A stretch of DNA of 64,000 nt from Micromonospora carbonacea (GCF_014205165.1 NZ_JACHMZ010000001.1:6430501-6494500), one strand, 5' to 3'; numbered from the stretch's first letter, positions 25,350-35,117 are shown. The notes: generated by a model not told the origin, from the letters alone. Program-made: numbers and translations.

Positions 25350-26747
25350 GTGGCGACGAGGACGGCGACCGGCGGCCTGAGCCGGGTCACCATCGTGGCG
25401 CCCCGGACCAGGATGGACCTCGCCCTCCCCGCCGACGTGCCGTTGGCGGACCTGCTGCCGACCCTGCTGCGGTACGCGGGTGAGGACCTCGCCGACGAGG
25501 GGGCGCGGCACGGCGGCTGGAGCCTGGCCCGGCTCGGCGGGCAGCCCCTCGACGGTGGTCGGACGGCCGCGCAGCTCGGCGTCCGCGACGGCGAGGTGCT
25601 CTACTTCAACCCCCGCGCGGCGGCGGCCCCGGAGATCGTCTTCGACGACGTGGTGGACGCCGTGGCGACCGCGACGAACCAGCGCCCGGGAAGCTGGCAG
25701 GTGAGCACGAGCCGCGCGTTCGCGGTGCTGTTCGCGGCGGCGGCGCTGTCGGCCGGCGCGCTGGCGACCCTGTTCGCGGGCCCGCCGCAGCTGCCCGGGG
25801 CGATCGCCGCCCTGCTGGTGGCGGTCGCCCTGCTGGTCGGCGCGGCCGTGCTGTCCCGGGCGGCCGGCGACAGCCGCACCGGCGCGGTGCTGGCCCTGGT
25901 CGGCCTCGGGTACGCCGCCGTCGGCGGCCTGCTGGTGCTGGCCGGCGACCGGGGCCTGGGCGAGCTGGCCGCCCCGCACGTGCTGCTCGCCGCGACCGCC
26001 GTGGTGGTGTTCGGCGCGGTCGCCGCGCTGGCGGTCGGCGACCGGCTGCCGCTGTTCTTCGCCGCGGTCGCCGTCGGCGGGGCGGTCGGCTTCGGCGCGG
26101 TGGTGGGCCTGGCGTTCTCGGTGGGCGCGCCGGCCGCCGCCGCGGTGGTCGCCACGGTCGCGTTCGCCACCCTGCCGGCCCTGCCGATGGCGGCGTACCG
26201 GCTGGCCCGGCTGCCCGTGCCGTCCATCCCGACCGGCCCGGACGACCTGAAGACCGACACCGAGACCGTCGACGGCCGCAGCGTGCTGCGGCGCAGCGAG
26301 CGGGCCGACGAGTTCCTCACCGGCCTGCTGTGGACGGTCGCGCTGCTGGTGCTGGGCGGGGAGGTCGTGCTCGCCCTCGACGGCCGGCTGCCAGCGGTGC
26401 TGCTCTGCCTGGTGCTGGCCCTGCTGTCGCTGCTGCGCGCCCGGCCGTTCCTCGGTCGCGCCCAGCGCGTGCCGGTGCTGCTGGCCGGCGGCCTCGGGCT
26501 GGGCCTCACGGCGGCGGCCACCTTCGCCGCGGGCGGCGCGGCCGTCCGGCTCGGCGTGGTCCTCGGCGGGCTGGTGGTGGCGGCCGTGGTCAGCCTGATC
26601 TACGGCCTGACCGTGGCGGGCAAGCGGATCTCGCCGGTGTGGGGGCGGCTGCTGGACATCGTCGAGGTGCTGCTCATCATCTCGCTGGTGCCCCTGGCGG
26701 TCTGGGTCTGCGGCCTCTACGGCTGGATCGTCAACCTCCGCCCCTGA
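25350..26747 (+). CDS. eccD: EccD, ESX membrane channel protein
   Basis: A 465-residue protein with an N-terminal ubiquitin-like domain of about 90 residues ([20 protein letters not shown] onwards) and 11 predicted membrane segments. EccD dimers line the inner-membrane pore of the ESX machine. It starts at GTG 25350 with GAGGAGG before it. The region 25148-25349 is shared with the divergent eccC and should hold both promoters. It converges with eccE, with only 12 bp between the stops. Confidence 0.94.
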   Translation: MATRTATGGLSRVTIVAPRTRMDLALPADVPLADLLPTLLRYAGEDLADEGARHGGWSLARLGGQPLDGGRTAAQLGVRDGEVLYFNPRAAAAPEIVFDDVVDAVATATNQRPGSWQVSTSRAFAVLFAAAALSAGALATLFAGPPQLPGAIAALLVAVALLVGAAVLSRAAGDSRTGAVLALVGLGYAAVGGLLVLAGDRGLGELAAPHVLLAATAVVVFGAVAALAVGDRLPLFFAAVAVGGAVGFGAVVGLAFSVGAPAAAAVVATVAFATLPALPMAAYRLARLPVPSIPTGPDDLKTDTETVDGRSVLRRSERADEFLTGLLWTVALLVLGGEVVLALDGRLPAVLLCLVLALLSLLRARPFLGRAQRVPVLLAGGLGLGLTAAATFAAGGAAVRLGVVLGGLVVAAVVSLIYGLTVAGKRISPVWGRLLDIVEVLLIISLVPLAVWVCGLYGWIVNLRP

Positions 26748-26759
26748 CCCCGTCGCGGC

Positions 26760-27953
26760 TCAGTCGGGGCGGTGGTCGAGGACGCGGCGGGCCGTCGGGG
26801 CGGTGCCCCAGGCGGCGGGGCCGTGCTCGCCGTCCAGCGGCCGGGCCGGGACGCCCGCCCGGCGGGCGACGTCCCGGACCACCTCGACCAGCGCCCCGAC
26901 GTGGTCGGCCGGGGCGGCGACGCGCAGCAGCGGCGGGCCGGGCCGGTCGCCGGGGCGGACCACCGCCGCGAACGTGTGCGACGGCGCGGCGGTGGCGGTG
27001 ACGGCGTCCACCAGGGGCCCCCAGGTGGCACCGGCGCGGGGGCGCAGGGCCAGGCAGCGCTGGGTCCAGCCGCCGCCGCGCAGCCCGGTCCAGGTCTCCG
27101 CCTGCGGCTCGGGCGTCAGGTCCAGCCCGGCCGCCGAGAGCAGCGCGGCGCGCAGCTCGTCCCGGCCCAGGACCCGGTGGCCCAGGCCGGCGGCGTGCAG
27201 CGACTTGCCGAGCCGGCCGACCGCCGCCGCGACGGTGCGGTGCACGCCGAGCGTCCCGCCGCCCCGGGTCACCGCCTCGGTGCGGGCGTCGCGCACCGAC
27301 AGCCGCACGGCCACCCAGACGGTGCGGTGGGCGGCCGGGGGCGCGCCCGGGGCCGGGTACCAGACGAGGGTGTGCGAGACGACCTGGGCCAGCGACACCG
27401 GCGCGGTGAAGTCGGCGAGCACGGCCAGGGCCCGGTCCACCGTCGCCGCGTCGACCGAGCCGGCGGGCGCGCCGGGGGGCGGGTCCAGCGCCACGGCGGC
27501 GAACCAGCCCCGGACGTCCTGGCCGACGCCGAGGCGGGTGCCGCGCTCGGTCAGCTCGACCATGGTCAGCTCGGGGGCGACGACGGCCAGCCGGGTGTCG
27601 CCCGGGTCGCCGCCGGCCGCCGCCCGCGCCTCCTCCCGGCGCAGCCGCAGCCGGCGGCGCAGCAGCAGGTCCTCGTACCACCAGCGGCCGCCCCGGCGGG
27701 CGAAGGCGGCGGCGACGGCCGCCACCGCGACGACCCCGACGACGGCGGCCAGCCACGTGGGTCCGCCGAGCGCGGCGTAGCCGGCCACGGCGGCCAGCTC
27801 CGCCACGACGAGCTGGCCGACGACGACCGGGCCGAGCCGGCCCCGGCTGCGCCGGTCGGCGGGGACCACCGCGCGGTCGGGCGGCGCGGGCCGGGCGGGC
27901 GGATCGGCCGGGCCGGCGGCCGGGCGACCGGGTGGCGCCTGCACCTGCGTCAT
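26760..27953 (-). CDS. eccE: EccE, ESX membrane complex protein
   Basis: A 397-residue protein: Pro/Ala-rich N-terminus, two membrane segments (about 42-90), then a basic patch (LLLRRRLRLRREEARA) and a soluble domain of about 290 residues. This matches type VII secretion EccE, which sits at the edge of the core complex. It starts at ATG 27953 behind GAAGGGA. Unlike in mycobacteria it is on the opposite strand from eccD and eccB, which flank it. Confidence 0.88.
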   Translation of the reverse strand: MTQVQAPPGRPAAGPADPPARPAPPDRAVVPADRRSRGRLGPVVVGQLVVAELAAVAGYAALGGPTWLAAVVGVVAVAAVAAAFARRGGRWWYEDLLLRRRLRLRREEARAAAGGDPGDTRLAVVAPELTMVELTERGTRLGVGQDVRGWFAAVALDPPPGAPAGSVDAATVDRALAVLADFTAPVSLAQVVSHTLVWYPAPGAPPAAHRTVWVAVRLSVRDARTEAVTRGGGTLGVHRTVAAAVGRLGKSLHAAGLGHRVLGRDELRAALLSAAGLDLTPEPQAETWTGLRGGGWTQRCLALRPRAGATWGPLVDAVTATAAPSHTFAAVVRPGDRPGPPLLRVAAPADHVGALVEVVRDVARRAGVPARPLDGEHGPAAWGTAPTARRVLDHRPD

Positions 27954-28174
27954 CGGCGGCGTCCCTTCTCGACAGCGGGTCTGCTGGCAGCCGGCGCGGG
28001 TGGTGGCTCCCGTCCCGGACGGGCGGTGAGGCCGTCCCCGGGCGGTGGCCCCGGTGACCGGCCGGCGGCCCCTTATCGTAGGGAAGCCCGTGGCGACGCT
28101 CGGACCTGATCGCCACGGCCCACCCCGTCGTCGGGCTCGATCGTCGCGGCCCGACCCGCCGCCGGAGGTAGCTC

Positions 28175-29587
28175 ATGCGGACCCGCCGCGACCAGGTGCA
28201 GGCGTACCGCTTCGTCACCCGCCGGATCGTCTCCGCGCTGCTCTCCGGCGACCCCGAGACGACGAACCTGCCGATGCGGCGGCTCGGGCTGGCGGTGGTC
28301 GGCAGCGTGGTCGCCGCGGCGGTGGTGCTCGGCGGCGTCGGCGCGTACGGCCAGCTCACCGGCAACGCCGCGCCGCTGGAGGCGAACACGCTGGTGATCG
28401 AGCGGGAGACCGGGGCGACGTACGTCTACGTCGACGGCCTGCTGCACCCGACCCTGAACTACGCCTCGGCCCGGCTCGTCCTCGACGCGGCGGACCCGAC
28501 GGTGCGGACCATGTCGCGGGCGTCCATCGCGGACCGGCCGCGCGGGCGCACCATCGGGATCGTCGGCGCGCCGGACGCGCTGCCCGACCGCAAGGCGCTG
28601 GTCGGGCTGCCCTGGTCGGTCTGCGACGTGCCGGACCCGGCCGCCCCCGACCGGTCGACCACCCACCTGGTGATCGACCGGCCGCTCGCCGGCGGCACGC
28701 CGCTGGGCGACCGCGCGGTGCTGGCCACCGTGGACGGCCGGCGTTACCTGCTCACCGGCGACGCCCGGCTGCGGATCGCCGGCGGGGACCCGGCGGCCGC
28801 CGCGCTGCGGATGGCCGGGGCCACCACGCTCACGGTCGGCGAGCAGCTGCTCAACGCGGTGCCGGCGGGGCCGGTGCTCCGCGAGCCGCAGCTGCCCGGC
28901 GAGGGCGAGACCGGCCGGCAGGCCGTGGGCGACGGGCCGGCCAAGGTCGGCGACGTGTTCCGGGCCGCCGGCCAGCACTACGTGCTGACCCGGGAGGGGC
29001 TGGCGTCGATCGGCGAGGTCAGCGCCCTGCTGCTGCTGCGCGACGGCGGCCGGATCACCGACATCACCCCGGACGAGGCCGGCCGGCTGCTGACCCGGCA
29101 GCGGGTGGAGGCGGAGGGCACGCCGCGCACCCTGCCGGCGCTGCACCCGGTGCAGGCGGGCCGGACGGTGCTCTGCGCCACCTACCGCCGGTCGGCGGCC
29201 GACGCGCCGCCCACCACCACCCTGGAGATCTTCGACCGGGCGCCGACCGAGCTGACCGGCCCGGCCGGGAACCCGGTCCGGCAGGGGGCCGGCGACGCGG
29301 TCCGCACCGCCGAGCAGGTGCTGCTGCCGGGCGGCCGGGGCGTGCTGGTCCAGGCCGCGCCGGGTGCCGGGGAGGGCGGCGCGGGCGCGCCGGGCTCGAC
29401 GGTCTACCTGGTCACCGCCCAGGGGGTACGCCACCCGCTGGGCACCCGGTCGGGCGACGCGCTGACCGCCCTCGGCTACGGCGGGGTTCAGCCGCTGGCG
29501 GTGCCCGCGTCGCTGCTGGCCCTGATCCCGACGGGTCCCGCCCTGGAACGCCAGGACGCGCTGGCCTACTTCGCCCCGGGCACGTAG
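28175..29587 (+). CDS. eccB: EccB, ESX periplasmic core protein
   Basis: A 470-residue protein. It starts MRTRRDQVQAYRFVTRRIVS, the near-invariant EccB beginning, has one membrane segment at about 45-65, and a large extracytoplasmic domain with two paired-cysteine positions (in WSVCDVPD and VLCATYRR). EccB forms the upper ring of the complex. It starts at ATG 28175 behind GGAGGTAG. It is followed by two WXG-type genes on the same strand. Confidence 0.95.
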   Translation: MRTRRDQVQAYRFVTRRIVSALLSGDPETTNLPMRRLGLAVVGSVVAAAVVLGGVGAYGQLTGNAAPLEANTLVIERETGATYVYVDGLLHPTLNYASARLVLDAADPTVRTMSRASIADRPRGRTIGIVGAPDALPDRKALVGLPWSVCDVPDPAAPDRSTTHLVIDRPLAGGTPLGDRAVLATVDGRRYLLTGDARLRIAGGDPAAAALRMAGATTLTVGEQLLNAVPAGPVLREPQLPGEGETGRQAVGDGPAKVGDVFRAAGQHYVLTREGLASIGEVSALLLLRDGGRITDITPDEAGRLLTRQRVEAEGTPRTLPALHPVQAGRTVLCATYRRSAADAPPTTTLEIFDRAPTELTGPAGNPVRQGAGDAVRTAEQVLLPGGRGVLVQAAPGAGEGGAGAPGSTVYLVTAQGVRHPLGTRSGDALTALGYGGVQPLAVPASLLALIPTGPALERQDALAYFAPGT

Positions 29588-29747
29588 CCGCTGCCGGCGG
29601 GCGCGTAACCGCTGCTGGCGGGCACCTCGGTGCTGCCGCCCGGGCGCGCAGGGGCCGCCGTGGGGCGTCGTCACGGGTCGCCCGGTCTGGTCGCCGTCCA
29701 CTAACCTGATCCTCGCCAACGGTTATCGACGACGTACGGGGAATGCC

Positions 29748-30116
29748 ATGACCGGGCGCACGACAGTCGACGTACTGTCCCTGGAGGACTTCCAGCGACG
29801 GTTGGCCGCGCGGCTCAGCGAGGCCGAGGCCGTGCTCAGGAAGCTCACCACCGAGTTGCAGTGCCGGCCGCCGGATCTGGGCACGTTCGCCGACGCGACC
29901 AGCAACGCCCGCCGCTACTCGGCGCTCCAGACGAGCTACGCGCAACGGGTCGAGCGGCTGCGCGACGCGGTGAAGGCGGCGCAGAGCGCGACCGGCACGA
30001 TCCTGACCAACTACCGGACCACGGAGGCGCGCAACGCGGCCAACGCCGCCGACATCGCCGCCGCGCTCACCGGGGTCGACGACGCGCTGAACGGGAGGGA
30101 CGACCCTCGTGTCTGA
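29748..30116 (+). CDS. small helical ESX-associated protein
   Basis: A 122-residue helical protein with no signal peptide, likely a long hairpin: two charged helices (about 12-40 and 55-110). It has no clear WXG turn. The last codons overlap the next gene by 8 bp, so it is coupled to the large WXG protein and is likely its partner. An in-frame ATG at 29742 would add two residues. Confidence 0.78.
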   Translation: MTGRTTVDVLSLEDFQRRLAARLSEAEAVLRKLTTELQCRPPDLGTFADATSNARRYSALQTSYAQRVERLRDAVKAAQSATGTILTNYRTTEARNAANAADIAAALTGVDDALNGRDDPRV

Positions 30117-31332
30117 ATACACCGCGCGCTACGAGGACGTCAGCCACCAGCGGCTCTACGACGCGGTGCGGGCCGGCGACCCCGAGCAGATCGACGGCCT
30201 CGCCAGCAGCTGGAGCTCCATGAAGGGCACCCTCGACGACCTCGCCCGCGACCTGCGGGCCGACCTGGAGAAGCTGGCCAACGGCTGGACGGGCGACGCC
30301 GGCCGGGAGTTCCAGCGGCGGGTGTCGCTGGTCGTCGACTACTCGACGTCCCTCTCCGAGGGGATGGCCGACGTGCGTCAGGGGCTGACGCTGATGGCCA
30401 CCGACCTGCGGGCCGCGCAGAAGGAGGCGGAGAGCCCCGCCGAGACCGACGACCACGACAAGACGGTCTCCGGGGCGATCACGGGCGGCCTCACCGGTGG
30501 CCTGCCGGGCGCGATCGTCGGCGGCTTCCTGGGGCACGAGCAGGACAAGGCCGAGCAGGAGAAGGCGCACCGGCGGATGGTCCAGGTGGTCGCCGAGCTG
30601 GCGGCCGGCTACGACCTATCGGCGTACGGCCGGCTGGTCGATCCGCCGCCGCCGGACGGCGACCTGCCGTACGACCCGAGCACCAGCACGTCGACGCCGT
30701 CGGCCGGTCCCGGGGCCCACGCGCCGCGGAGCGCGCCGGGCGGCGGCTTCGGCACCCCGACCACGGGCCAGGCATGGCTGGACGCCCCGGGCAACCTGAC
30801 GGACGGGCCGGACACGCAGCAGCCGGGCGGGGACGACGGCGGCTCGGTGTCGCCGGGCGGCACGGCCGGGGCCGGCGACACCGGCCTCGACACGGGCACG
30901 TCGCTCGCCGGCGCCGTGCCGCTCGACGGCGGCCTGTCGGCCGGCCCGGTGGGCGCGGCGGGCGGCGTGACGGCCGCCGCGTCGGCCGGGGCCGGGGCCG
31001 GGGCCGGGGCGGGGCTGCTCTTCGGCGCGCCCGCCGGGGCGTCGGTCGGCGTGCTCGGCGGCGGCACCGGCTCCCTGGCCGGGTCGGCCCGCACCGGCGC
31101 GACGGTGGCGGCCCGGCCGGCGGGTGGCCTGGCGGGGGCGGAGCACCGGGCCGCCACGGGCGTGGGCCGGGCGGGCGCGAACGGCACCGGCGGCGGGCGC
31201 ACGGGCGTGCTGGGCGGGCGCGGGCGGGCCGACGACGACGAGTCCGACGAGCGGCTGACCTGGCTGACGGAGGACGACATGGTCTGGCGGGACGGCGACC
31301 CGGGGGTCCCGCCGGTGCTCGACGCCGGCTGA
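30109..31332 (+). CDS. large WXG-domain ESX protein with glycine zipper and TWL tail
   Basis: A 407-residue protein starting at GTG 30109. Residues 1-110 form a WXG100-like helical hairpin with WTG at 60-62. At 121-142 there is a glycine-zipper-like stretch (SGAITGGLTGGLPGAIVGGF) that could insert in a membrane. A long Gly/Ala/Pro/Thr-rich part follows, then an acidic block and the tail TWLTEDDMVWRDGDPGVPPV. The tail matches that of the protein at 15158-16471. It is probably an ESX substrate. A strong terminator follows. Confidence 0.85.
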   Translation: MSEYTARYEDVSHQRLYDAVRAGDPEQIDGLASSWSSMKGTLDDLARDLRADLEKLANGWTGDAGREFQRRVSLVVDYSTSLSEGMADVRQGLTLMATDLRAAQKEAESPAETDDHDKTVSGAITGGLTGGLPGAIVGGFLGHEQDKAEQEKAHRRMVQVVAELAAGYDLSAYGRLVDPPPPDGDLPYDPSTSTSTPSAGPGAHAPRSAPGGGFGTPTTGQAWLDAPGNLTDGPDTQQPGGDDGGSVSPGGTAGAGDTGLDTGTSLAGAVPLDGGLSAGPVGAAGGVTAAASAGAGAGAGAGLLFGAPAGASVGVLGGGTGSLAGSARTGATVAARPAGGLAGAEHRAATGVGRAGANGTGGGRTGVLGGRGRADDDESDERLTWLTEDDMVWRDGDPGVPPVLDAG

Positions 31333-31367
31333 CGCTTCCGCCGCGCAAGGCTGCCGCTAAAGGCTGC

Positions 31368-31394
31368 GGGGCCCTCTCCGACGGGGAGGGCCCC
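31368..31394 (+). terminator. terminator of the ESX locus
   Basis: GGGGCCCTC (31368-31376) pairs with GAGGGCCCC (31386-31394), loop of 9 bases, followed by TCTTCC. It lies 35 bp after the last ESX gene. Confidence 0.8.
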
Positions 31395-31418
31395 TCTTCC
31401 GACCTGCCTATCCACGGC

Positions 31419-31440
31419 GTGTATACGTGGTGTGTATAGT
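31419..31440 (+). promoter_or_regulatory. PadR promoter and candidate operator
   Basis: GTGTATAC (31419-31426) and GTGTATA (31432-31438) form a direct repeat with a 13-bp step. The -10 box TATAGT (31435-31440) lies 7 bases before the padR start. No ribosome site is present, so the message is probably leaderless and PadR may bind the repeats. Confidence 0.65.
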
Positions 31441-31447
31441 CGCGGCC

Positions 31448-31972
31448 ATGTCGATCGGTCAGACCTTCCTCGGGCTCCTGGAGTCCACCCCCCGCCACGG
31501 CTACGACCTGAAACGCGCCTACGACGAGCGCTTCGGCCAGGCCCGCCCGGTGCACTTCGGCCAGGTCTACGCCACCCTGTCCCGGCTGCTGCGCAACGGC
31601 CTCGTCGAGGTGGACTCGGTCGAGGCCGGCGAGGGCCCCGACCGCAAGCGGTACGCGATCACCGAGGCCGGGGTCACCGACGTGCGGCGCTGGCTGTCCC
31701 AGCCGGAGAAGCCCGAGCCGTACCTGCACAGCGTCCTCTACACCAAGGTGGTGCTGGCGCTGCTCACCGGCCGCTCCGCCGCCGACCTGCTCGACACGCA
31801 GCGCGCCGAGCACCTGCGGCTGATGCGCGAGCTGACCCGGCGGCGCGACTCCGGCGACCTGGCCGAGCGGCTCATCTGCGACCACGCCCTGTTCCACCTG
31901 GAGGCCGACCTGCGCTGGCTGGAGCTGACGGCGGCCCGGCTGGACGAGCTGGCCGAGGCGGTGCGGCGATGA
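31448..31972 (+). CDS. PadR family repressor
   Basis: A 174-residue regulator with an N-terminal winged helix (HGYDLKRAYDERFG, then the wing PDRKRYAITEAG) and a C-terminal helical dimerisation domain, the PadR subfamily 2 layout. Its stop overlaps the ATG of the ABC ATPase gene (ATGA). PadR genes coupled to exporters usually repress them and respond to the drug exported. ATG 31448 fits the leaderless promoter better than an upstream GTG at 31427. Confidence 0.92.
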   Translation: MSIGQTFLGLLESTPRHGYDLKRAYDERFGQARPVHFGQVYATLSRLLRNGLVEVDSVEAGEGPDRKRYAITEAGVTDVRRWLSQPEKPEPYLHSVLYTKVVLALLTGRSAADLLDTQRAEHLRLMRELTRRRDSGDLAERLICDHALFHLEADLRWLELTAARLDELAEAVRR

Positions 31973-32736
31973 CGGGCCCGCGCGTGGACGGCGGGGCAGC
32001 GGCGACGGGCCCACGCGCCGACGGCGGGACGACGGCGGCGGCCGACCGGGGGACCCCGGCGGAGGAGCTGCTCGTCGCCGAGGAGCTGCACCGGGCCTTC
32101 GGCCCCACCCCGGCGCTGGCCGGGGCGTCGCTGACCGTCCGGGCCGGCGAGGTGCTGGCGGTGCTGGGCCCGTCCGGCTCCGGCAAGTCGACCCTGCTGC
32201 ACTGCCTCGCCGGCATCGTCCGCCCCGACTCCGGGCGGGTGCGCTACCGGGGCGCGGACCTGACCACCCTGTCGGACCGGGAGCTCAGCGCGCTGCGGCG
32301 GGGGCAGTTCGGCTTCGTGTTCCAGTTCGGGCAGCTCGTGCCCGAACTGACCTGCCTGGAGAACGTGGCCCTGCCGCTGCGGCTGGAGCGGGTCGGCCGG
32401 CGGGAGGCGGAGCGGCGCGCCGCCGAGTGGCTCGACCGGCTGGAGGTCACCGAGGTGGCCGGCAAGCGCCCCGGCGAGGTGTCCGGTGGGCAGGGCCAGC
32501 GGGTCGCCGTGGCCCGGGCGCTGGTCACCGGCCCCCGGGTCATCTTCGCCGACGAGCCGACCGGCGCGCTCGACTCGCTGCACGGCGAGCGGGTGATGCG
32601 GCTGCTGACCGGGGCGGCCCGGGACACGGGTGCCGCCGTGGTCCTGGTGACGCACGAGGCGCGGGTCGCCGCGTACTCGGATCGGGAGGTCGTGGTGCGC
32701 GACGGCCGCACCCGCAGCCTGGAGGCGGCGGCGTGA
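31969..32736 (+). CDS. ABC exporter ATPase, MacB/LolD type
   Basis: A 255-residue ATPase. The first 35 residues are a variable linker; then Walker A GPSGSGKS, the Q-loop FVFQFGQ, the signature VSGGQGQRVAVARAL, Walker B VIFADEPTGALDS and the switch histidine VTHE. The PTGALDS form is typical of the MacB/LolD branch that drives FtsX-like permeases. It overlaps padR by 4 bp and the permease gene by 4 bp. Confidence 0.94.
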   Translation: MTGPRVDGGAAATGPRADGGTTAAADRGTPAEELLVAEELHRAFGPTPALAGASLTVRAGEVLAVLGPSGSGKSTLLHCLAGIVRPDSGRVRYRGADLTTLSDRELSALRRGQFGFVFQFGQLVPELTCLENVALPLRLERVGRREAERRAAEWLDRLEVTEVAGKRPGEVSGGQGQRVAVARALVTGPRVIFADEPTGALDSLHGERVMRLLTGAARDTGAAVVLVTHEARVAAYSDREVVVRDGRTRSLEAAA

Positions 32737-35039
32737 CCGGGGTCCAACCGCCGGGCCGGCGCGGCCGGGTCCTGGCCGACCTGTGGCTGGGCGCGCGGAT
32801 GGCCGTCACCGGCGGCCGGGACGGGTGGACGCGGGCGGCGCTGACCGCGCTCGGCGTCGGCATCGGGGTGGCCATGCTGCTGTTGGCCGCCGCCGTGCCG
32901 GGCGCGCTCGACGCCCGGGCGGTCCGCACCGAGGCCCGCAACGACACCGGGTGGCGACCCGAGCAGGCCGCGGCCGCCAACACGGTGCTGCTGGCGTTCG
33001 CCGACACCGAGTTCCGGGACCATCCGGTGCGCGGCCGGATCGTGCGCGCCGAGGGGCCGGCCGCGCCGGTCCCGCCGGGGTTGACCCGGCTGCCCGGGGC
33101 CGGCGAGGTGGTCGTCTCCCCGGCGCTCCGGGACCTGCTCGACTCGCCCGACGGCCCGCTGTTCGCGCCCCGGCTCCGCGGCGCGCAGGTCACCGGCACG
33201 ATCGGCGCGCAGGGCCTCTCCGGCCCGGGTGAGCTGGCCTTCTATCTCGGCAGCGCGGACCTGACCGACCAGGGGGCCGTGCGGCGCGACAGCTTCGGCG
33301 GCGGGGAGCCCGGCGAGGAGTTCTCGCCCGTGCTGATGGTCCTCGTCGTGGTCGTCGTCGTGGTGCTGCTGCTGCCGATCGTCGTCTTCGTCGGCGCGGC
33401 GGTCCGCTTCGGCGGGGACCGCCGGGACCGCCGGCTCGCCGCCCTGCGCCTGCTCGGCGCGGACACCGCGATGATCCGGCGGATCGCCGCGGGAGAGGCG
33501 GCGGCCGGCGCGGTGTTCGGCCTCGCCATCGGCGGCGTCCTGTTCGCCGCCGGCCGCCAGCTCGCCCCGCTGGTCACCCTCCGCGACATCAGCGTGTACG
33601 CGGCGGACCTGCGCCCCGCCCCTGCCCTGGTGGCGGCGGTCGCGGTCGCGGTGCCGGTGCTCGCCGTGCTGGTGGCGCTCGTCGCGCTGCGCCGGGTCGT
33701 GGTCGAGCCCCTCGGGGTGAGCCGCCAGGGCGCGACCGTGCGTCGCCGCCTGTGGTGGCGGCTGCTGCTGCCGGCCGCCGGGCAGGCCCTGCTCTACCCG
33801 CTGACCGGCGTCGGCGAGGGCCGTGCCGACACCGCCGACTACCAGGTGGCGGCCGGGGCGGTGCTGCTGCTGGTCGGCACGGTCACCCTGCTGCCCTGGC
33901 TGGTCGACCTCGCCGTACGCCGGCTGCGCGGCGGCCCCGTCCCGTGGCAGCTCGCGGTGCGCCGGTTGCAACTGGACAGCGCCACCTCCGCGCGACTGGT
34001 CAGCGGCGTGGCGGTGGCGGTGGCGGGCAGCATCGGCCTGCAGATGCTCGTCGCCGGGGTGGAGGCGCGGTTCACCACCCGCACCGGCCAGGACACCTCC
34101 CGGGCCCAGGTGTTCGTCAACCTCGCCGAGCTGGCCGACCCCGGCGCGGCGCTGGCCCGGCTGGCCGCCGTCCCCGGCGTGGTCCGCAGCGCGGGCACGT
34201 CGGGCACCTTCGCGCTCGGCAGGGGCGCGGCCGACCGCACCGCCGAGGTACGCATCGGCGACTGCGCCGCGCTGGCCGAGTACGCGCGGCTCGGCTCCTG
34301 CGCCGACGGTGACGTCTTCCTCGTCCAGCCGCCGGCCGGCGAACCGCAGCTCGTCGGCTTCGGTCCCGGCGGCCGGGTGACCGTGGGCCCGAACGGCACG
34401 GCCTGGACCCTGCCGCGGCGGCTGCCCACCGTGCCGGCGATCCCGGACCCGGTCGGCTGGACCGGCACGGGCCTGCTGGTCACCCCCGGCGCGGCCGACG
34501 CCGCCTGGACGGGGCTGCGCGCGCAGGCGCTGATCAGCCTCGACCCGGCCGACCCCGACGCGCTGGAGCGGGTCCGCAACACCGCCGCCGAGGTGGACCT
34601 GCACGCCCAGGTCCTCGCGCTGGCGGACGAACGCCAGGCCACCCAGTTCGTCAACGTCAAGCGGGGCCTCGTCGCCGGCGTCGCGGTGACCCTGCTGCTG
34701 CTCGGCGCGAGCATGCTCGTCGGCGTGCTGGAGCAGTTGCGGGAGCGCCGCCGCCTGCTGGCGATGCTGACCGCCGTCGGCACCCCGCGCCGCACGCTGG
34801 GGCTGTCGGTGCTGTGGCAGGCGGCCGTGCCAGTGCTCGTCGGGCTCGGCCTCGCCGTCGCCTTCGGCCTGGGCCTCGGTGCGGTGCTGCTGCGCATGGT
34901 CGGCGCGCCGGTCTCGGTGAGCTGGCCGGTGGTCGGCCTCGGCGCGGCCCTCGGCGGCGGCGTGGTGCTGCTGGTCACCGGCGCGAGCCTGCCTGCCCTG
35001 TGGCGGCTGACCCGGCCGGAGGGCCTGCGGACCGAGTGA
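32733..35039 (+). CDS. ABC permease, FtsX-like, two-repeat
   Basis: A 768-residue permease starting at GTG 32733, overlapping the ATPase stop (GTGA). It has an N-terminal membrane segment and large outer domain, a group of membrane segments at about 200-350, a second outer domain, and a last group at about 645-760, the two-fold FtsX arrangement seen in actinomycete drug or lipid exporters. With the ATPase and PadR it forms a self-regulated export operon; the substrate is unknown. Confidence 0.92.
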   Translation: MTGVQPPGRRGRVLADLWLGARMAVTGGRDGWTRAALTALGVGIGVAMLLLAAAVPGALDARAVRTEARNDTGWRPEQAAAANTVLLAFADTEFRDHPVRGRIVRAEGPAAPVPPGLTRLPGAGEVVVSPALRDLLDSPDGPLFAPRLRGAQVTGTIGAQGLSGPGELAFYLGSADLTDQGAVRRDSFGGGEPGEEFSPVLMVLVVVVVVVLLLPIVVFVGAAVRFGGDRRDRRLAALRLLGADTAMIRRIAAGEAAAGAVFGLAIGGVLFAAGRQLAPLVTLRDISVYAADLRPAPALVAAVAVAVPVLAVLVALVALRRVVVEPLGVSRQGATVRRRLWWRLLLPAAGQALLYPLTGVGEGRADTADYQVAAGAVLLLVGTVTLLPWLVDLAVRRLRGGPVPWQLAVRRLQLDSATSARLVSGVAVAVAGSIGLQMLVAGVEARFTTRTGQDTSRAQVFVNLAELADPGAALARLAAVPGVVRSAGTSGTFALGRGAADRTAEVRIGDCAALAEYARLGSCADGDVFLVQPPAGEPQLVGFGPGGRVTVGPNGTAWTLPRRLPTVPAIPDPVGWTGTGLLVTPGAADAAWTGLRAQALISLDPADPDALERVRNTAAEVDLHAQVLALADERQATQFVNVKRGLVAGVAVTLLLLGASMLVGVLEQLRERRRLLAMLTAVGTPRRTLGLSVLWQAAVPVLVGLGLAVAFGLGLGAVLLRMVGAPVSVSWPVVGLGAALGGGVVLLVTGASLPALWRLTRPEGLRTE

Positions 35040-35117
35040 CACCGGCCGGGAGCCGGCGGGCACCGTGCCCGGTCGCTCCCCGCGCCTGCCGACCCACGCC
35101 CGCCCGGGGGCGGGCAG

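Noticed and set aside
21047..25483. Open frame of nearly 1500 codons opposite eccC
   Set aside because: Composition is typical of an antisense GC-rich shadow; eccC on the other strand has full motifs over the same length.
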